From: Elusimicrobiota bacterium | GTDB lineage: Bacteria; Elusimicrobiota; Elusimicrobia; FEN-1173 | Direction of reading: 5' to 3' | Length of the DNA stretch: 64,000 nucleotides | Assembly: GCA_016722575.1 (NCBI GenBank) | Contig: JADKIY010000002.1 | Coordinates: 186,001-250,000, forward strand | Shown: piece after piece, positions 18,463 to 27,429 of the stretch | Numbering within the stretch: position 1 is the first letter of the stretch | Layout of the letters: each line of letters starts with the position of its first letter | The notes under the pieces: generated by a model | What the model was told of the DNA's origin: nothing | Database searches by the model: none | The model's input: only the letters and a program-made list of their open reading frames with translations | Program-made: the position numbers and the translations under genes

Positions 18463-21400
18463 ATGTTGGGGCGCACGGTCACAACCAAGGAGCGCAGGTG
18501 GATCGGATGGAGTAAGGCAGGGTCCGTTTTTGTCCAAGGCGCAAAGGGCGGGCTGGGTTTTGTGAAATGGACGCCGCTGGCGGAGGCTGCCGCGGTCATG
18601 ACGGCGGGCAAACTACCAAAGACGCTTACCTATCGGGCGGAGCGTGGCGCAGCCAATTATGCCGCAAAAGTTGAGAAAGTGGCTGTAGACGCCAAACGCG
18701 GGCTTACCTTTGCGGAGAAAGCCAGAATAACCGCGACCCAGCAGGGGGCGGCAACTTTATCCTTAACCGAAGGCATGCTGATGGGGATGGGGGCAGACCA
18801 TACGACTGCATGGGCGGTTGAAAAGGGCGCCAAAGCGGTGGGCCTGAACAGTATGACCGCGGAATCCCTGGGAAGAAGTGCGGGAAGCTTTGTGGGCGGC
18901 GTGAGCATGGGAATGGTGAGCCGGTACCGAGGCCGGGACATGGAGCTGGCCCAGGATTTTGTTAAAGGCAAGTTTGAGGCCGGAAAGACTTATTCCGTTA
19001 ACATCCAAAGCGCCGAAGCCTTGGCGCTCTTCAAAAAAGCGGCTGGCAAATACGAAAAAGTCTGGATTAAGAACCGGGTGGAGTTTAAGCCCAATGTCGA
19101 TCCCGAGCTATTGGCGGCAATGAAACCGGCGGATGTGGCCAAGTATGGGAAATGGTTGAACACGAGCGAGGCGGCAAATGTTAAAGCCGAATTCGCTGCT
19201 CGTGAAAAAGTCCTGCTAAACGACCGGATTGAGTTGGACCTTCTCGTGGGATCGAAAAAGGCGATTTCCGCTCGATATGAAAGAGCGGCCGACGCAGTTG
19301 GCAAAGTGAAAGCCCAGCAAGAAAATGTTCTCGCTGTGAAAAAACTAGAATTGGCCAAGTTAAAGCAAGACCTTATTCAAATTGAACAAACTCGAGGAGG
19401 TGAGGCTGGTGGGATTCTTCAAACGACTGTTCGGCAAAAAGGAGGGTGGTTCGCCTCCTTTGGAGAAAAAATCAACCGGTTCTTCGGACGCGTCCCGTCC
19501 GCTGACCCCGGAAGAAATGCGGAAATTCCAAAAGGAATTGCAAAAAGGAATCTTAGCGAACAAGAGGGAGATAGCGCATTTAGAAGAGGTTTTTCAATCT
19601 CTGAAAGAATCAGAAGAGTCTTTGCTGGGCTCGTTGGCAAAGAACGAAAAGAATTATCCGGAATTGAAGGAAATGATTGGAGAATTTCAAAAGATACCTG
19701 GGAGCGAAAAGGATATAGCAGATTTACAAGAAGCACTGAGCGAAATAGATCGAATGCAGCCGGGGATCAAGACCGAATTGGATTCCGTGAGAAAATCGAT
19801 GCGCCAAACGCTTTTGGCAATAAAGGAACACGAAAACCTAATAAAGGAACGAACCGGGATTTTGAACAAACCAAAGAATTAACAATCCCGGATTTCAAAG
19901 AACTAAAAGTTGAAGCACTGAAAGCTGAAATTTCTGAATTAAGAGTATTCCAATCATCGCTTGATTCTGCCGCACAAGTATTTAAAGAAAAGGCACGAGG
20001 ATTTAAAGCGCGAAGCGAGGACTTTAGGCGTGCAAGTGTAGATGTCGAAAAGAAGCGTGTCGCGCTTCGGGAGAATCGCCTCGCACTCGATTCGAGCGCA
20101 ACCAAACGTCCTTCTTCCAAAAAATCCGCAGTTGAGATGACCGTCCGGGCAATTCCAGACCGCCCGGTTTACGAGCCGACGGGGCTTTTGGCAAGAGCCG
20201 GCGTTCTTTGGGACAAGGCGACACTACGAAAAACGGGCAATTACGAATTGCTCCCGGCCACCGCTGACAGCCCAGCGACCCTTTTTGTCGTTGCCGCTGA
20301 AAAAACACCTCTCTCCACCTTCTCCCGTTTGGGCAAGGCTCTGCAGTCCGAATACGTTGTCGCCATTCGTTTGTCGAATAAAGTCGGCGCCAAACCGGAA
20401 ATTACGCTCTTTGATGTAGCCACCCATGCCGAGGGCCGACCTATCATGTCCCTTCGCCAAGTTGCCATGGGCGGCAAAGAAGTGTCTGCCGGTGGGGTCC
20501 AATTCAACGACTACCGCGACGCCATTCGACTGCTATCTTCCCATGCCGCCATCAACGGTAAGCCCATCATGAGCCGGACAGCATTCTTCGAGAAAATCCG
20601 GGACGTTGCCCCCTCGCTGTCCGCCGAGGTCCAGGGATATATCGCCGACGAAATCAGCTCTGCGGCCACAAAAGGCCTAAAGAGTTCGGTCCGCCAGTGG
20701 CTTTTGGGTGACGACGATCATCGAAACAAAGGGTTTCTTCTGAAGACGTTTGGGAAAAATGAATCGGTCGTTGGTAATGAGCGCGGAGGCATTCTCGCAG
20801 AAAATGTTTCGTTCAAGCAGGCTTTCCGAAACCTGAAGGAATCCTTCTTCCCGAACCAAGCCAAATCCCTCCCCGCGGCACCGGCCGACGGCCCGCCTTT
20901 ATTGCCCTCCGGAGAGAAGACCCCGGTCTCCGCTCCTCCCGGGAAGTCTGTCGGGGCCGGCGCCGCCCACGAGTTCCATCGGTTCGCGGATTACTCACAA
21001 ACCGCGCTCATTAACCGCGGGAAACACGGCGCGGATTCAGTCTTCAACCAAAGTTTTGAATCGCGAGTCTCCCCCGACTTCACCAACGGCGGCCAAAAGC
21101 TCGTCCGCTATATGGCCGAAAACAAAATCGACACGATCAACGGTCGTCAACTGACCCCCCATGAACTGAACACTCTCGCCACTGAAGTGTCGAACAAGAT
21201 CATGACCTCAGGCGAAAGAGCAAACTCCTTCGTCAAAGACGGCAATGGCAATAAACTCATCGAAGTCTGGGCCAACGACTTCGATGGTGGCATCTTTTCA
21301 CAAAAACGGGAGAGTTCGTCGAATTCGTCGGACCGGATTCCAACAGGAAAAGACGATGCAAACTTTCAGCCAGCCGCGCGTGCCGGGCCACCCCATGCCG

Positions 21401-21834
21401 CAACACAGACGCAGATTCTTCAACAACGGCAAGATGCGTTATTGAATGGGGCATCAGGAGTGAATATCACCCCGAGAAGTTCAGCCGTAAAATATGAAAC
21501 AATCGGTAGCGGGCATCGAACGTTTTTGACTGATTTGAAGGCTGTTGAGGGGGTTGTTGGACCCTTGACGGGTGATCGGATCAAGATCACAAAATCGCAG
21601 GCGCGACTTTTAGAGAAGGAGATCGGGTTAAATCGCAATTATTTGGAGCCAAGGAATATCATCTACATCGTCGATGATATAAATGCCCGGGCGCCTGCAT
21701 CTCCAATCAAAGGCAATAACTACTTTCAAGGTGGCAATAAGGGATTGCCTGGCGGTGGACCAGAGATTACAATCCATGGCATCCCAAGTGTCGGGGGTCG
21801 AAACGTGCGACAAATTATTCTCGAGGTGGATTAG
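18463..21834 (+). CDS. Large protein with candidate polymorphic-toxin C-terminal tip
   Basis: A 1123-residue ORF starting at the ATG 1 nt after the previous stop; an in-frame upstream start at 18430 is less likely. The first 150 residues are Ala-rich and helical, followed by coiled coil to about residue 310 and again near 480-560. A middle alpha/beta region follows (GKALQSEYVVAIRLSNKVG...EITLFDV). After a Pro/Ser linker near 820 comes a segment with HEFHRFADYS. The last 120 residues (KYETIGSGHRTFLTDLK... to ...NVRQIILEV) form a distinct AT-richer domain of unknown family. That tip, followed by an overlapping small gene, is the arrangement of a toxin and its immunity gene. Codons 316-473 coincide with a better-looking ORF in another frame (19409-19882). 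Confidence 0.5.
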   Translation: MLGRTVTTKERRWIGWSKAGSVFVQGAKGGLGFVKWTPLAEAAAVMTAGKLPKTLTYRAERGAANYAAKVEKVAVDAKRGLTFAEKARITATQQGAATLSLTEGMLMGMGADHTTAWAVEKGAKAVGLNSMTAESLGRSAGSFVGGVSMGMVSRYRGRDMELAQDFVKGKFEAGKTYSVNIQSAEALALFKKAAGKYEKVWIKNRVEFKPNVDPELLAAMKPADVAKYGKWLNTSEAANVKAEFAAREKVLLNDRIELDLLVGSKKAISARYERAADAVGKVKAQQENVLAVKKLELAKLKQDLIQIEQTRGGEAGGILQTTVRQKGGWFASFGEKINRFFGRVPSADPGRNAEIPKGIAKRNLSEQEGDSAFRRGFSISERIRRVFAGLVGKERKELSGIEGNDWRISKDTWERKGYSRFTRSTERNRSNAAGDQDRIGFREKIDAPNAFGNKGTRKPNKGTNRDFEQTKELTIPDFKELKVEALKAEISELRVFQSSLDSAAQVFKEKARGFKARSEDFRRASVDVEKKRVALRENRLALDSSATKRPSSKKSAVEMTVRAIPDRPVYEPTGLLARAGVLWDKATLRKTGNYELLPATADSPATLFVVAAEKTPLSTFSRLGKALQSEYVVAIRLSNKVGAKPEITLFDVATHAEGRPIMSLRQVAMGGKEVSAGGVQFNDYRDAIRLLSSHAAINGKPIMSRTAFFEKIRDVAPSLSAEVQGYIADEISSAATKGLKSSVRQWLLGDDDHRNKGFLLKTFGKNESVVGNERGGILAENVSFKQAFRNLKESFFPNQAKSLPAAPADGPPLLPSGEKTPVSAPPGKSVGAGAAHEFHRFADYSQTALINRGKHGADSVFNQSFESRVSPDFTNGGQKLVRYMAENKIDTINGRQLTPHELNTLATEVSNKIMTSGERANSFVKDGNGNKLIEVWANDFDGGIFSQKRESSSNSSDRIPTGKDDANFQPAARAGPPHAATQTQILQQRQDALLNGASGVNITPRSSAVKYETIGSGHRTFLTDLKAVEGVVGPLTGDRIKITKSQARLLEKEIGLNRNYLEPRNIIYIVDDINARAPASPIKGNNYFQGGNKGLPGGGPEITIHGIPSVGGRNVRQIILEVD
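19409..19882 (+). CDS. Coiled-coil protein nested out of frame in the larger ORF
   Basis: A 157-residue ORF starting at GTG with a strong Shine-Dalgarno (GAGGAGG at 19394-19400, 8-nt spacing). The start MGFFKRLFGKKEGG is a typical N-terminus for a cytosolic protein. The rest is regular heptad-like helix (LTPEEMRKFQKELQKGILA, then LKESEESLLGSLAKNEKN). The frame it overlaps gives a far less regular, Arg/Gly/Asn-rich sequence here. So this frame is probably the translated one, either as a separate gene or as the middle of the large protein reached by two frameshifts. No family was recognised. Confidence 0.5.
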   Translation: MGFFKRLFGKKEGGSPPLEKKSTGSSDASRPLTPEEMRKFQKELQKGILANKREIAHLEEVFQSLKESEESLLGSLAKNEKNYPELKEMIGEFQKIPGSEKDIADLQEALSEIDRMQPGIKTELDSVRKSMRQTLLAIKEHENLIKERTGILNKPKN

Positions 21835-22283
21835 TGGAAAATACCAAGCCAGTTGAAGTCGAGGAACGAAAAGGGTGGACGATTGGTTGCCCGTCCTGCT
21901 CAAAATCGATTTTATACACCAAACTCGTGAATTGGGAGAGTCCAACCCCGTTTTTTTATTGTGATTCCTGCAACGACGTTCTTCTCAGAAAAAGTGACAA
22001 GAAACTGGTTGAATCACGCTTGGCAATAAAAAATATCGATGTTCCGGGGCTTGAAAAACTTTGGGAAGAAATAGCGTCGAATGCCCCTAATTGCGGAAAA
22101 GGCGGTAGGTTCACCGTTTGGTCAAACGTCAGATGTCCGCATTGCAAGAAGGAGTTGCCCTACAACAGCGGGATAAAGAATTCTGCGGTAAGGATTAATG
22201 AGATGGAAATAATTCTCGTTGACGGTGCCACTGTTATTGGTGACAGTTCGGAGGATACCTGGAGAGTCAAAGTTCTAAGTTGA
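21834..22283 (+). CDS. Candidate immunity protein with two zinc ribbons
   Basis: A 149-residue protein whose GTG start overlaps the stop of the large ORF by one base (TAGTG), with GAGG at 21823-21826. It has two Cys pair sets: CPSC near residue 19 with CDSC about 24 residues later, and CPHCKKELPYN near residue 102. These look like zinc ribbons. The C-terminus is a short beta-rich segment. It has no signal peptide and is AT-rich like the toxin tip before it. Position, coupling and composition suggest a cognate immunity protein; no known immunity family was recognised, so the role is inference. Confidence 0.5.
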   Translation: MENTKPVEVEERKGWTIGCPSCSKSILYTKLVNWESPTPFFYCDSCNDVLLRKSDKKLVESRLAIKNIDVPGLEKLWEEIASNAPNCGKGGRFTVWSNVRCPHCKKELPYNSGIKNSAVRINEMEIILVDGATVIGDSSEDTWRVKVLS

Positions 22284-22357
22284 ACCGGCAATTATATTTG
22301 GCCCAAACATATTCCCGTTAAAATATCTGTAATGCTCCCCATTAGTCAAGGGGTTCC

Positions 22358-23125
22358 TAAGAGAGTGCCGGGGCTGGTTGGTTGATGGCAAGGGCCTCAA
22401 ACTCGGCCGGTGTTCGGTGGCCGAGGGTCAAAGTGCCGGTGCCGCTGGTTGTAATCGATTTCGATCAGTTCTGTAGTTCTTTGACCAAAGACAAACGGGC
22501 TGTCCCACTCGCGGAGCCAAACGAGCTCTTCTTTCAGGGTCCGATTGACCCGCTCGGTGTCAGCGTTGCCCTTGGGGTTGTTGTAGCTGGTGAACGCCTG
22601 GGTAATCCCCAAGGCGTTGCAGGCCTTCTGGAAACCAGGGCGTGGGCTGGCAGCCATTGTCGCTCGCGAGCTTGACGTCCTGACCGCGACTCCCATTGGG
22701 GAACCGCCGATTGACCGCCATGTTTAGCGCCATCAACCAGTGCTGGGTTTTGGCCTGGGGTCCGGCGTAATAACCCACGATCGTCTTGGTATACCAGTCC
22801 AACACCAAGACGACGTAGATCCAGCCGTAAGTTGGATCAGGACCTTGGTCATATCGATGCCCCACCATTCGTTGGGGCGGACGGCGACGGGCTTGCTCCT
22901 CGACGACGTCCTCTTGGCTTTAAGGCGCAGGTTGGGCTTCACCAAGAGGTCATGGCGACGCATCAAACGCAGGACGCGCTTTTTGTTGATGTTCATGTGC
23001 TCATCGTATTTGAGCCGGGCCCAGATCCGCCGGTATCCCCAGAAGGGGTGATCCGATTTCAGGTTCTTGATCTTTTTAACGATGTCCTGGTTGCGCTGGG
23101 TGACGGAACAGGACGGCCGCCTCAA
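22358..23125 (-). pseudogene. IS3-family transposase OrfB, frameshifted (copy 1)
   Basis: The rve/DDE integrase-type catalytic subunit. The first catalytic Asp lies in WWGIDMTKV, the second in SDNGCQPT, and the Glu in NADTERVNRTLKEEL. Compared with the intact copy at 26379-27149, this copy has extra or missing single bases near 22430, 22490, 22640 and 22830, which break it into three frames. The second-Asp region is also changed (ASDNG for MSDNG). It is inactive if the sequence is right, but these are all one-base differences and could be sequence errors. Confidence 0.8.
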
Positions 23126-23405
23126 AGCCCGAGCTCCTTGAGCTCGATTTCTGTTTTTTTTAACTCCATCGTGAGCTCCCCGATCATGTGCTTGAGCCGG
23201 GCGTTCTCCTCCTGGAGTCGAAACTGTTTCTTGTCGGGTGTTTGTCAAAGATGCGGTCGGTATTGGCCAAAAAGTGGTCACGCCACTGGTAATACTGGGC
23301 CTGGCTGATTTGGTGTTCGCTACACAGGTCCGCGATGGCTTTACCGCGTAGTCCTTGGAGGACGATCATGGCTTTCTTTTTCGGTTCCCATTCTCTTCGT
23401 TTCAT
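23122..23405 (-). pseudogene. IS3-family OrfA, frameshifted (copy 1)
   Basis: The HTH_Tnp_1-type DNA-binding subunit, starting MKRREWEPKKKAMIVLQGLR with a helix-turn-helix (AIADLCSEHQISQAQYYQW). It loses frame at a GGG run near 23240 where copy 2 has GGGG. With that base restored it would run through a leucine-zipper segment (RLQEENARLKHMIGELTMEL) to a TGA at 23122. The A8 run near 23154-23161 would allow the usual -1 frameshift into OrfB. Confidence 0.75.
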
Positions 23406-23499
23406 GGCTGAGTCTCCTCGGTTCGGGTCTCAGCCCCATTTTACTCTCTTAGCAGGACCCCGGCCTTAATGGGGAGCAGCATATATCTTGAGGATAACA

Positions 23500-24798
23500 G
23501 TGAAAAACATTTTTAGAACCATCGCATTCTTTTTTGTAGCCGTAGCGTATCCTTGCTTCGCCAGAGCTGAAATTTTAAGCGTTTTGGAAATTGGCAAAGC
23601 AAGACTCAAGGGACCCGGTGTCATTAGCAAGTCGATAAATAAGTCCCCACATACTGGGGTTTTGGTTGAAATCCTATTGGGAAATGACACAGAGTTTGAT
23701 CTCATTTCCGAAACGGTATTCATTGAAAATGAGGACGGGGCGAAAATCAATGCGGATGCGTTGGCCCTTTTTGTTGATGATGGTATGGTTCGATACCAGG
23801 CCTTAAATGCTCCTAAAGGCGAATCTTGTCAATATGGGATTGACGAAATACTATTTCCTAAATTTCCGCATGAAAGCAAGGCAGTTTTTAAATTACAGAA
23901 CAAGGCTGGGTTCAAAGTTGAATCCACTGGGGAGACCAGAGTAATCTTGTTTTTAACCTTTCCTGTGGCACAAAACAATTTAAAAACAATTCAAGTCGCC
24001 CATTGGGGTGCAAAAATATTACCTCAAGAAAACAGTAACTTAATGAAAAAAGGTCGCCTGTATTTGGGATTCAAAATGTTTACCCCTGGGATTGAAAGCC
24101 TTAAACGCTTTGTTAAAAATGACCCGAATAATCCGGAAGGCCATTTTGTCCTGGGTAGTGGGTATCAAATGCAGGGCAATAACGCCGAGGCAATTAAAGA
24201 AATGGGCTTAGCTGTCGATCTGGCTGCAGATCGTTGGTTGTACCTTGATGCTCGAGCAATTGCCTTTTGGGGAATGAAAAAGTTCGATGAAGCTGAAAAA
24301 GATTGGGAACAGGCCATTTCAGGTTTTCCTAAGGAAGCTAGTTTGTACAGAAATTGGGCTTCTGCATTGAGGAACGAAGGACGTAATAGTAAGGCGCTTG
24401 AAGTTGTGGAAAATGGACTTAGGAGAATCCCGAAAAACGAAGAGTTGATTACTCTGCGGTCTAACATATTATTTGAGATCCGCAAAAATCAAAATAAAAG
24501 TGCTGAGAATGAAGAACCCGTCATCAATTCTAATTTACCAAGCTATTCTGATGTTGTTAAAACATATCCCAGAAATTTGAAGGTTTATGACAATGAAGTT
24601 ACGTTGGAAATTGAAGGTGGAAAAGTTATCGCCAAAGGTGAGTTGATTGTTGATGGAGATCGGGTCATTTCAGTAGATTTTGGGACAAAATGTACCATTG
24701 GCCAAAGTTTTTCGTTTGAAGAGAGCCAATTTCGACCTGGGGATAAAGTCATGTACGACAAGGATAAGAAAATGATCAAAGTCGGTTCATGGAAATAA
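23500..24798 (+). CDS. Exported TPR protein of unknown function (AT-rich)
   Basis: About 432 residues. The GTG at 23500 is preferred over the TTG at 23488 because GAGG lies 6 nt before it and it opens a clean signal peptide (MKNIFRTIAFFFVAVAYPCFARA). The first half is beta-rich with a PilZ-like or Ig-like look (VLVEILLGNDTEFDLISETV). The second half has TPR-type helices (NPEGHFVLGSGYQMQGNNAE, FDEAEKDWEQAISGFPKE). It ends in a small beta domain that contains GDRVISVDFG. Codon use is clearly AT-richer than that of the housekeeping genes, and IS copies lie on both sides, which points to horizontal acquisition. Confidence 0.6.
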   Translation: MKNIFRTIAFFFVAVAYPCFARAEILSVLEIGKARLKGPGVISKSINKSPHTGVLVEILLGNDTEFDLISETVFIENEDGAKINADALALFVDDGMVRYQALNAPKGESCQYGIDEILFPKFPHESKAVFKLQNKAGFKVESTGETRVILFLTFPVAQNNLKTIQVAHWGAKILPQENSNLMKKGRLYLGFKMFTPGIESLKRFVKNDPNNPEGHFVLGSGYQMQGNNAEAIKEMGLAVDLAADRWLYLDARAIAFWGMKKFDEAEKDWEQAISGFPKEASLYRNWASALRNEGRNSKALEVVENGLRRIPKNEELITLRSNILFEIRKNQNKSAENEEPVINSNLPSYSDVVKTYPRNLKVYDNEVTLEIEGGKVIAKGELIVDGDRVISVDFGTKCTIGQSFSFEESQFRPGDKVMYDKDKKMIKVGSWK

Positions 24799-24834
24799 AA
24801 TGAAAACTGCGGGAATGCCATTTCGAGGTGGCGC

Positions 24835-25113
24835 GTGAAATTTTTTGAAGCTGATGGCTTTGCTGGATTTCTTAAGTCAGTGGCATTAAATGTGCTGGCA
24901 ATTTTAATTTGCCAGGTGCCTTTTCGATTCCTCAATGAGGATGTCGGGTTGCCTGTGGCCGCAGTAATTTTTTTTACGAATATTGTTGTGCAAGTGTTTT
25001 GTTGGTCTGAGACGAAGAATTTGAAAAGGTTCCGATGGTATCTATTGGTTCCTGTTCCACCCATTTGGGGTTTGATGATATTGTATTTGAGTGTTGTCAA
25101 AAAACGAGCATGA
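24835..25113 (+). CDS. Small membrane protein
   Basis: A 92-residue protein with two or three predicted membrane segments (VALNVLAILICQVPF, VAAVIFFTNIVVQVF and YLLVPVPPIWGLMILYLSVV) and a basic C-terminus, KKRA. The GTG start follows GAGG. Its TGA overlaps the next ATG (ATGA at 25110), so it is co-translated with the lipoprotein. No family was recognised. It shares the AT-rich composition of its neighbours. Confidence 0.5.
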   Translation: MKFFEADGFAGFLKSVALNVLAILICQVPFRFLNEDVGLPVAAVIFFTNIVVQVFCWSETKNLKRFRWYLLVPVPPIWGLMILYLSVVKKRA

Positions 25114-25802
25114 AAAAGTTGAACGCACCCGATGGCCTTAAGCAATTTATTTGGTTCCTTCCACTCTTGTTTCTCCAGGCATGTTTGTCAGTTCCGACCA
25201 GATTTGGGGGTTCACCTCAATCTCTTCATGGTAAGATTGCCGGAGATAGATATATCGCACCAGAAAACTGGTTTTCGTTCAAGATTTATGATGCGAAATT
25301 ACCAGGATCATCGGTAAGTGATTCTGGTGGCGACAATTCCGGAACTGTAATGTATTCAGACGATTTCGGCGGACTGGTTCGTGTGGATTACATGCGGATG
25401 AATAAGGAATCCCGGGATGCACTAAAAAAGATTGGTGAGGAGGCCTTTCTTAAGAATATCCTGGATAATTGGATTGGGGAATTTGTCATTCCAAATTCCC
25501 CTGAAACGACTTTGATTGAAGAGGTTTTTTCTAAGGACAAGCATGGCAAAGGGATGCATTTTGAAATAATTGACATGCCAAAAGGATCAACACTGTCAAC
25601 TGAGAATGGCCGAATGGACGCTATTCGAGGGTTAGTGTCGTTCGTTTCAGACGATTGGTTTTTTATTCTGAGCGAACAGGCGGCCACTGGATTGCGAGAT
25701 TTTGCCCCGCATCCTGAAGGACAAGAGGCTTACCGCAAAAAAGAAATTGCTGACCTTAAAACGAGGCTTCTCTCTCGGAAACTCACTTTTGTTCCCCAAT
25801 AG
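25110..25802 (+). CDS. Lipoprotein of unknown function
   Basis: A 230-residue protein whose N-terminus ends in a lipobox (FLQAC, Cys at residue 25), so it is predicted to be lipid-anchored. The mature part is a mixed alpha/beta domain with a conserved-looking start (GDRYIAPENWFSFKIYDAKL) and a later segment, GLVSFVSDDWFFILSEQA. This layout resembles small lipoproteins that carry a PsbP/MOG1-like fold, but no family can be named. The start is set by the ATGA overlap with the small membrane protein. Confidence 0.55.
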   Translation: MKKLNAPDGLKQFIWFLPLLFLQACLSVPTRFGGSPQSLHGKIAGDRYIAPENWFSFKIYDAKLPGSSVSDSGGDNSGTVMYSDDFGGLVRVDYMRMNKESRDALKKIGEEAFLKNILDNWIGEFVIPNSPETTLIEEVFSKDKHGKGMHFEIIDMPKGSTLSTENGRMDAIRGLVSFVSDDWFFILSEQAATGLRDFAPHPEGQEAYRKKEIADLKTRLLSRKLTFVPQ

Positions 25803-26239
25803 GCCTATGACCTTCGTCGGCAGTGCTTGTTGTCCCCTAGAGAATCCCCGAGAAATCGAAAGAACTTGGCCCCTAACTGTCGTAAAAACTGTCGGGAACA
25901 ATTTTCGCCGACAAATTGCCGATCAGGTCGATTTCGGTGTTTTCAGTGGGATGAGAAACCTGAGCTAGAATTCATCGCATGGGAAACGTGATCCTCGGAT
26001 TTGCGATGTTTGCTTAGAGGTGAGCATCTGGAAAATCTGAGACGGAAAATGAGGCCAGACTTGCTCAATCCGGCCAAAATCCCCACACAATCTTTGCATG
26101 GGGGTGAGACTACCGCAGTTTCGGAAGTTCTCGAAAATCTGTTTTTTCACCCGCCTGACCGTTCCGCAAATTACGCCTGACTGCCCCGATTTTCCCGAAG
26201 CGCGGTTTTTGCATTCGGGTGATGAATTCCAAAAAATCT
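25803..26239. other. Intergenic stretch without a supported gene
   Basis: About 440 bp between the lipoprotein gene and the nested IS block. Short frames exist, but none has a ribosome binding site or a protein-like sequence. No terminator or RNA gene is evident. It may be decayed sequence. Confidence 0.4.
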
Positions 26240-26311
26240 TGTAATGCTCCCCATTAGTCAAGGGGTTCCTAAGAGAGTGCCGGGGCTGGTTGGTTGATGG
26301 CAAGGGCCTCA
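26240..26311 (-). mobile_element. IS3-family element, copy 4: left-end fragment (72 bp)
   Basis: The first 72 bp of the same element (TGTAATGCTCCCC... to ...GGGCCTCA). It is interrupted at 26312 by the left end of copy 3. The expected rest of copy 4 is not found downstream. Confidence 0.8.
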
Positions 26312-26378
26312 TGTAATGCTCCCCATTAGTCAAGGGGTTCCTAAGAGAGTGTAATGCTCCCCATTAGTCAAGGGGTTC

Positions 26379-27149
26379 CTAAGAGAGTGCCGGGGCTGGT
26401 TGGTTGATGGCAAGGGCCTCAAACTCGGCCGGTGTTCGGTGGCCGAGGGTCAAGTGCCGGTGCCGCTGGTTGTAATCGATTTCGATCCAGTTCTGTAGTT
26501 CTTTGACAAAGACAAACGGGCTGTCCCACTCGCGGAGCCAAACGAGCTCTTCTTTCAGGGTCCGATTGACCCGCTCGGTGTCAGCGTTGCCCTTGGGGTT
26601 GTTGTAGCTGGTGAACGCCTGGGTAATCCCCAAGGCGTTGCAGGCCTTCTGGAAACCCAAGGACGTGGGCTGGCAGCCATTGTCGCTCATGAGCTTGACG
26701 TCCTGACCGCGACTCCCATTGGGGAACCGCCGATTGACCGCCATGTTTAGCGCCATCAACCAGTGCTGGGTTTTGGCCTGGGGTCCGGCGTAATAACCCA
26801 CGATCGTCTTGGTATACCAGTCCAACACCAAGACGACGTAGATCCAGCCGTAGGATTGGATCAGGACCTTGGTCATATCGATGCCCCACCATTCGTTGGG
26901 GCGGACGGCGACGGGCTTGCTCCTCGACGACGTCCTCTTGGCTTTAAGGCGCAGGTTGGGCTTCACCAAGAGGTCATGGCGACGCATCAAACGCAGGACG
27001 CGCTTTTTGTTGATGTTCATGTGCTCATCGTATTTGAGCCGGGCCCAGATCCGCCGGTATCCCCAGAAGGGGTGATCCGATTTCAGGTTCTTGATCTTTT
27101 TAACGATGTCCTGGTTGCGCTGGGTGACGGAACAGGACGGCCGCCTCAA
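26379..27149 (-). CDS. IS3-family transposase OrfB (intact, copy 2)
   Basis: A 256-residue DDE integrase-type catalytic subunit. It has an HTH_21-like N-terminal region (RNQDIVKKIKNLKSDHPFWG), then an rve core with Asp in WWGIDMTKVL, Asp in LMSDNGCQPT and Glu in NADTERVNRTLKEE. The C-terminal NQRHRHLTLGHRTPAEF matches the usual IS3 end. It is normally made as an OrfAB fusion by -1 slippage on the A8 run at about 27178-27185, so the apparent start here (TTG) is only where the frame opens. Its stop lies inside the terminal repeat. Confidence 0.88.
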   Translation of the reverse strand: MRRPSCSVTQRNQDIVKKIKNLKSDHPFWGYRRIWARLKYDEHMNINKKRVLRLMRRHDLLVKPNLRLKAKRTSSRSKPVAVRPNEWWGIDMTKVLIQSYGWIYVVLVLDWYTKTIVGYYAGPQAKTQHWLMALNMAVNRRFPNGSRGQDVKLMSDNGCQPTSLGFQKACNALGITQAFTSYNNPKGNADTERVNRTLKEELVWLREWDSPFVFVKELQNWIEIDYNQRHRHLTLGHRTPAEFEALAINQPAPALS

Positions 27150-27429
27150 AGCCCGAGCTCCTTGAGCTCGATTTCTGTTTTTTTTAACTCCATCGTGAGC
27201 TCCCCGATCATGTGCTTGAGCCGGGCGTTCTCCTCCTGGAGTCGAAACTGTTTCTTGTCGGGGTGTTTGTCAAAGATGCGGTCGGTATTGGCCAAAAGTG
27301 GTCACGCCACTGGTAATACTGGGCCTGGCTGATTTGGTGTTCGGAACAGAGGTCCGCAATGGCTTTACCGCGCAGGCCTTGGAGGACGATCATGGCTTTC
27401 TTCTTCGGGTCCCATTCTCTTCGTTTCAT
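27146..27429 (-). pseudogene. IS3-family OrfA, frameshifted (copy 2)
   Basis: Same HTH protein as in copy 1 (MKRREWDPKKKAMIVLQGLR). The frame is lost near 27295, where copy 2 has four A and copy 1 has five. Copy 1 in turn lacks a G that copy 2 has near 27258. A consensus of the two copies gives an uninterrupted OrfA of about 94 residues ending in a leucine-zipper segment and the slippery run. Confidence 0.75.

Larger units (their letters stand above)
22329..23483 (-). mobile_element. IS3-family insertion sequence, copy 1
   Basis: An element of about 1155 bp. The left end TGTAATGCTCCCCATTA and right end (reverse complement TATGCTGCTCCCCATTA) are imperfect inverted repeats that continue for about 35 bp to AAGAGAG. 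The flanks carry a 4-bp target duplication TATC (22325-22328 and 23484-23487). It encodes orfA and orfB on the minus strand with an A8 slippery run between them. Both ORFs carry single-base indels relative to copy 2. It sits between the candidate immunity gene and an AT-rich gene group. Confidence 0.85.

Noticed and set aside
22382..23308. Plus-strand ORFs in the IS region
   Set aside because: They are the reverse complement of the transposase genes, repeated identically in each IS copy.
25965..26333. Minus-strand ORF of 122 codons before the IS block
   Set aside because: Its first codons lie in repeated IS left ends, and the rest has no protein-like pattern or ribosome site.
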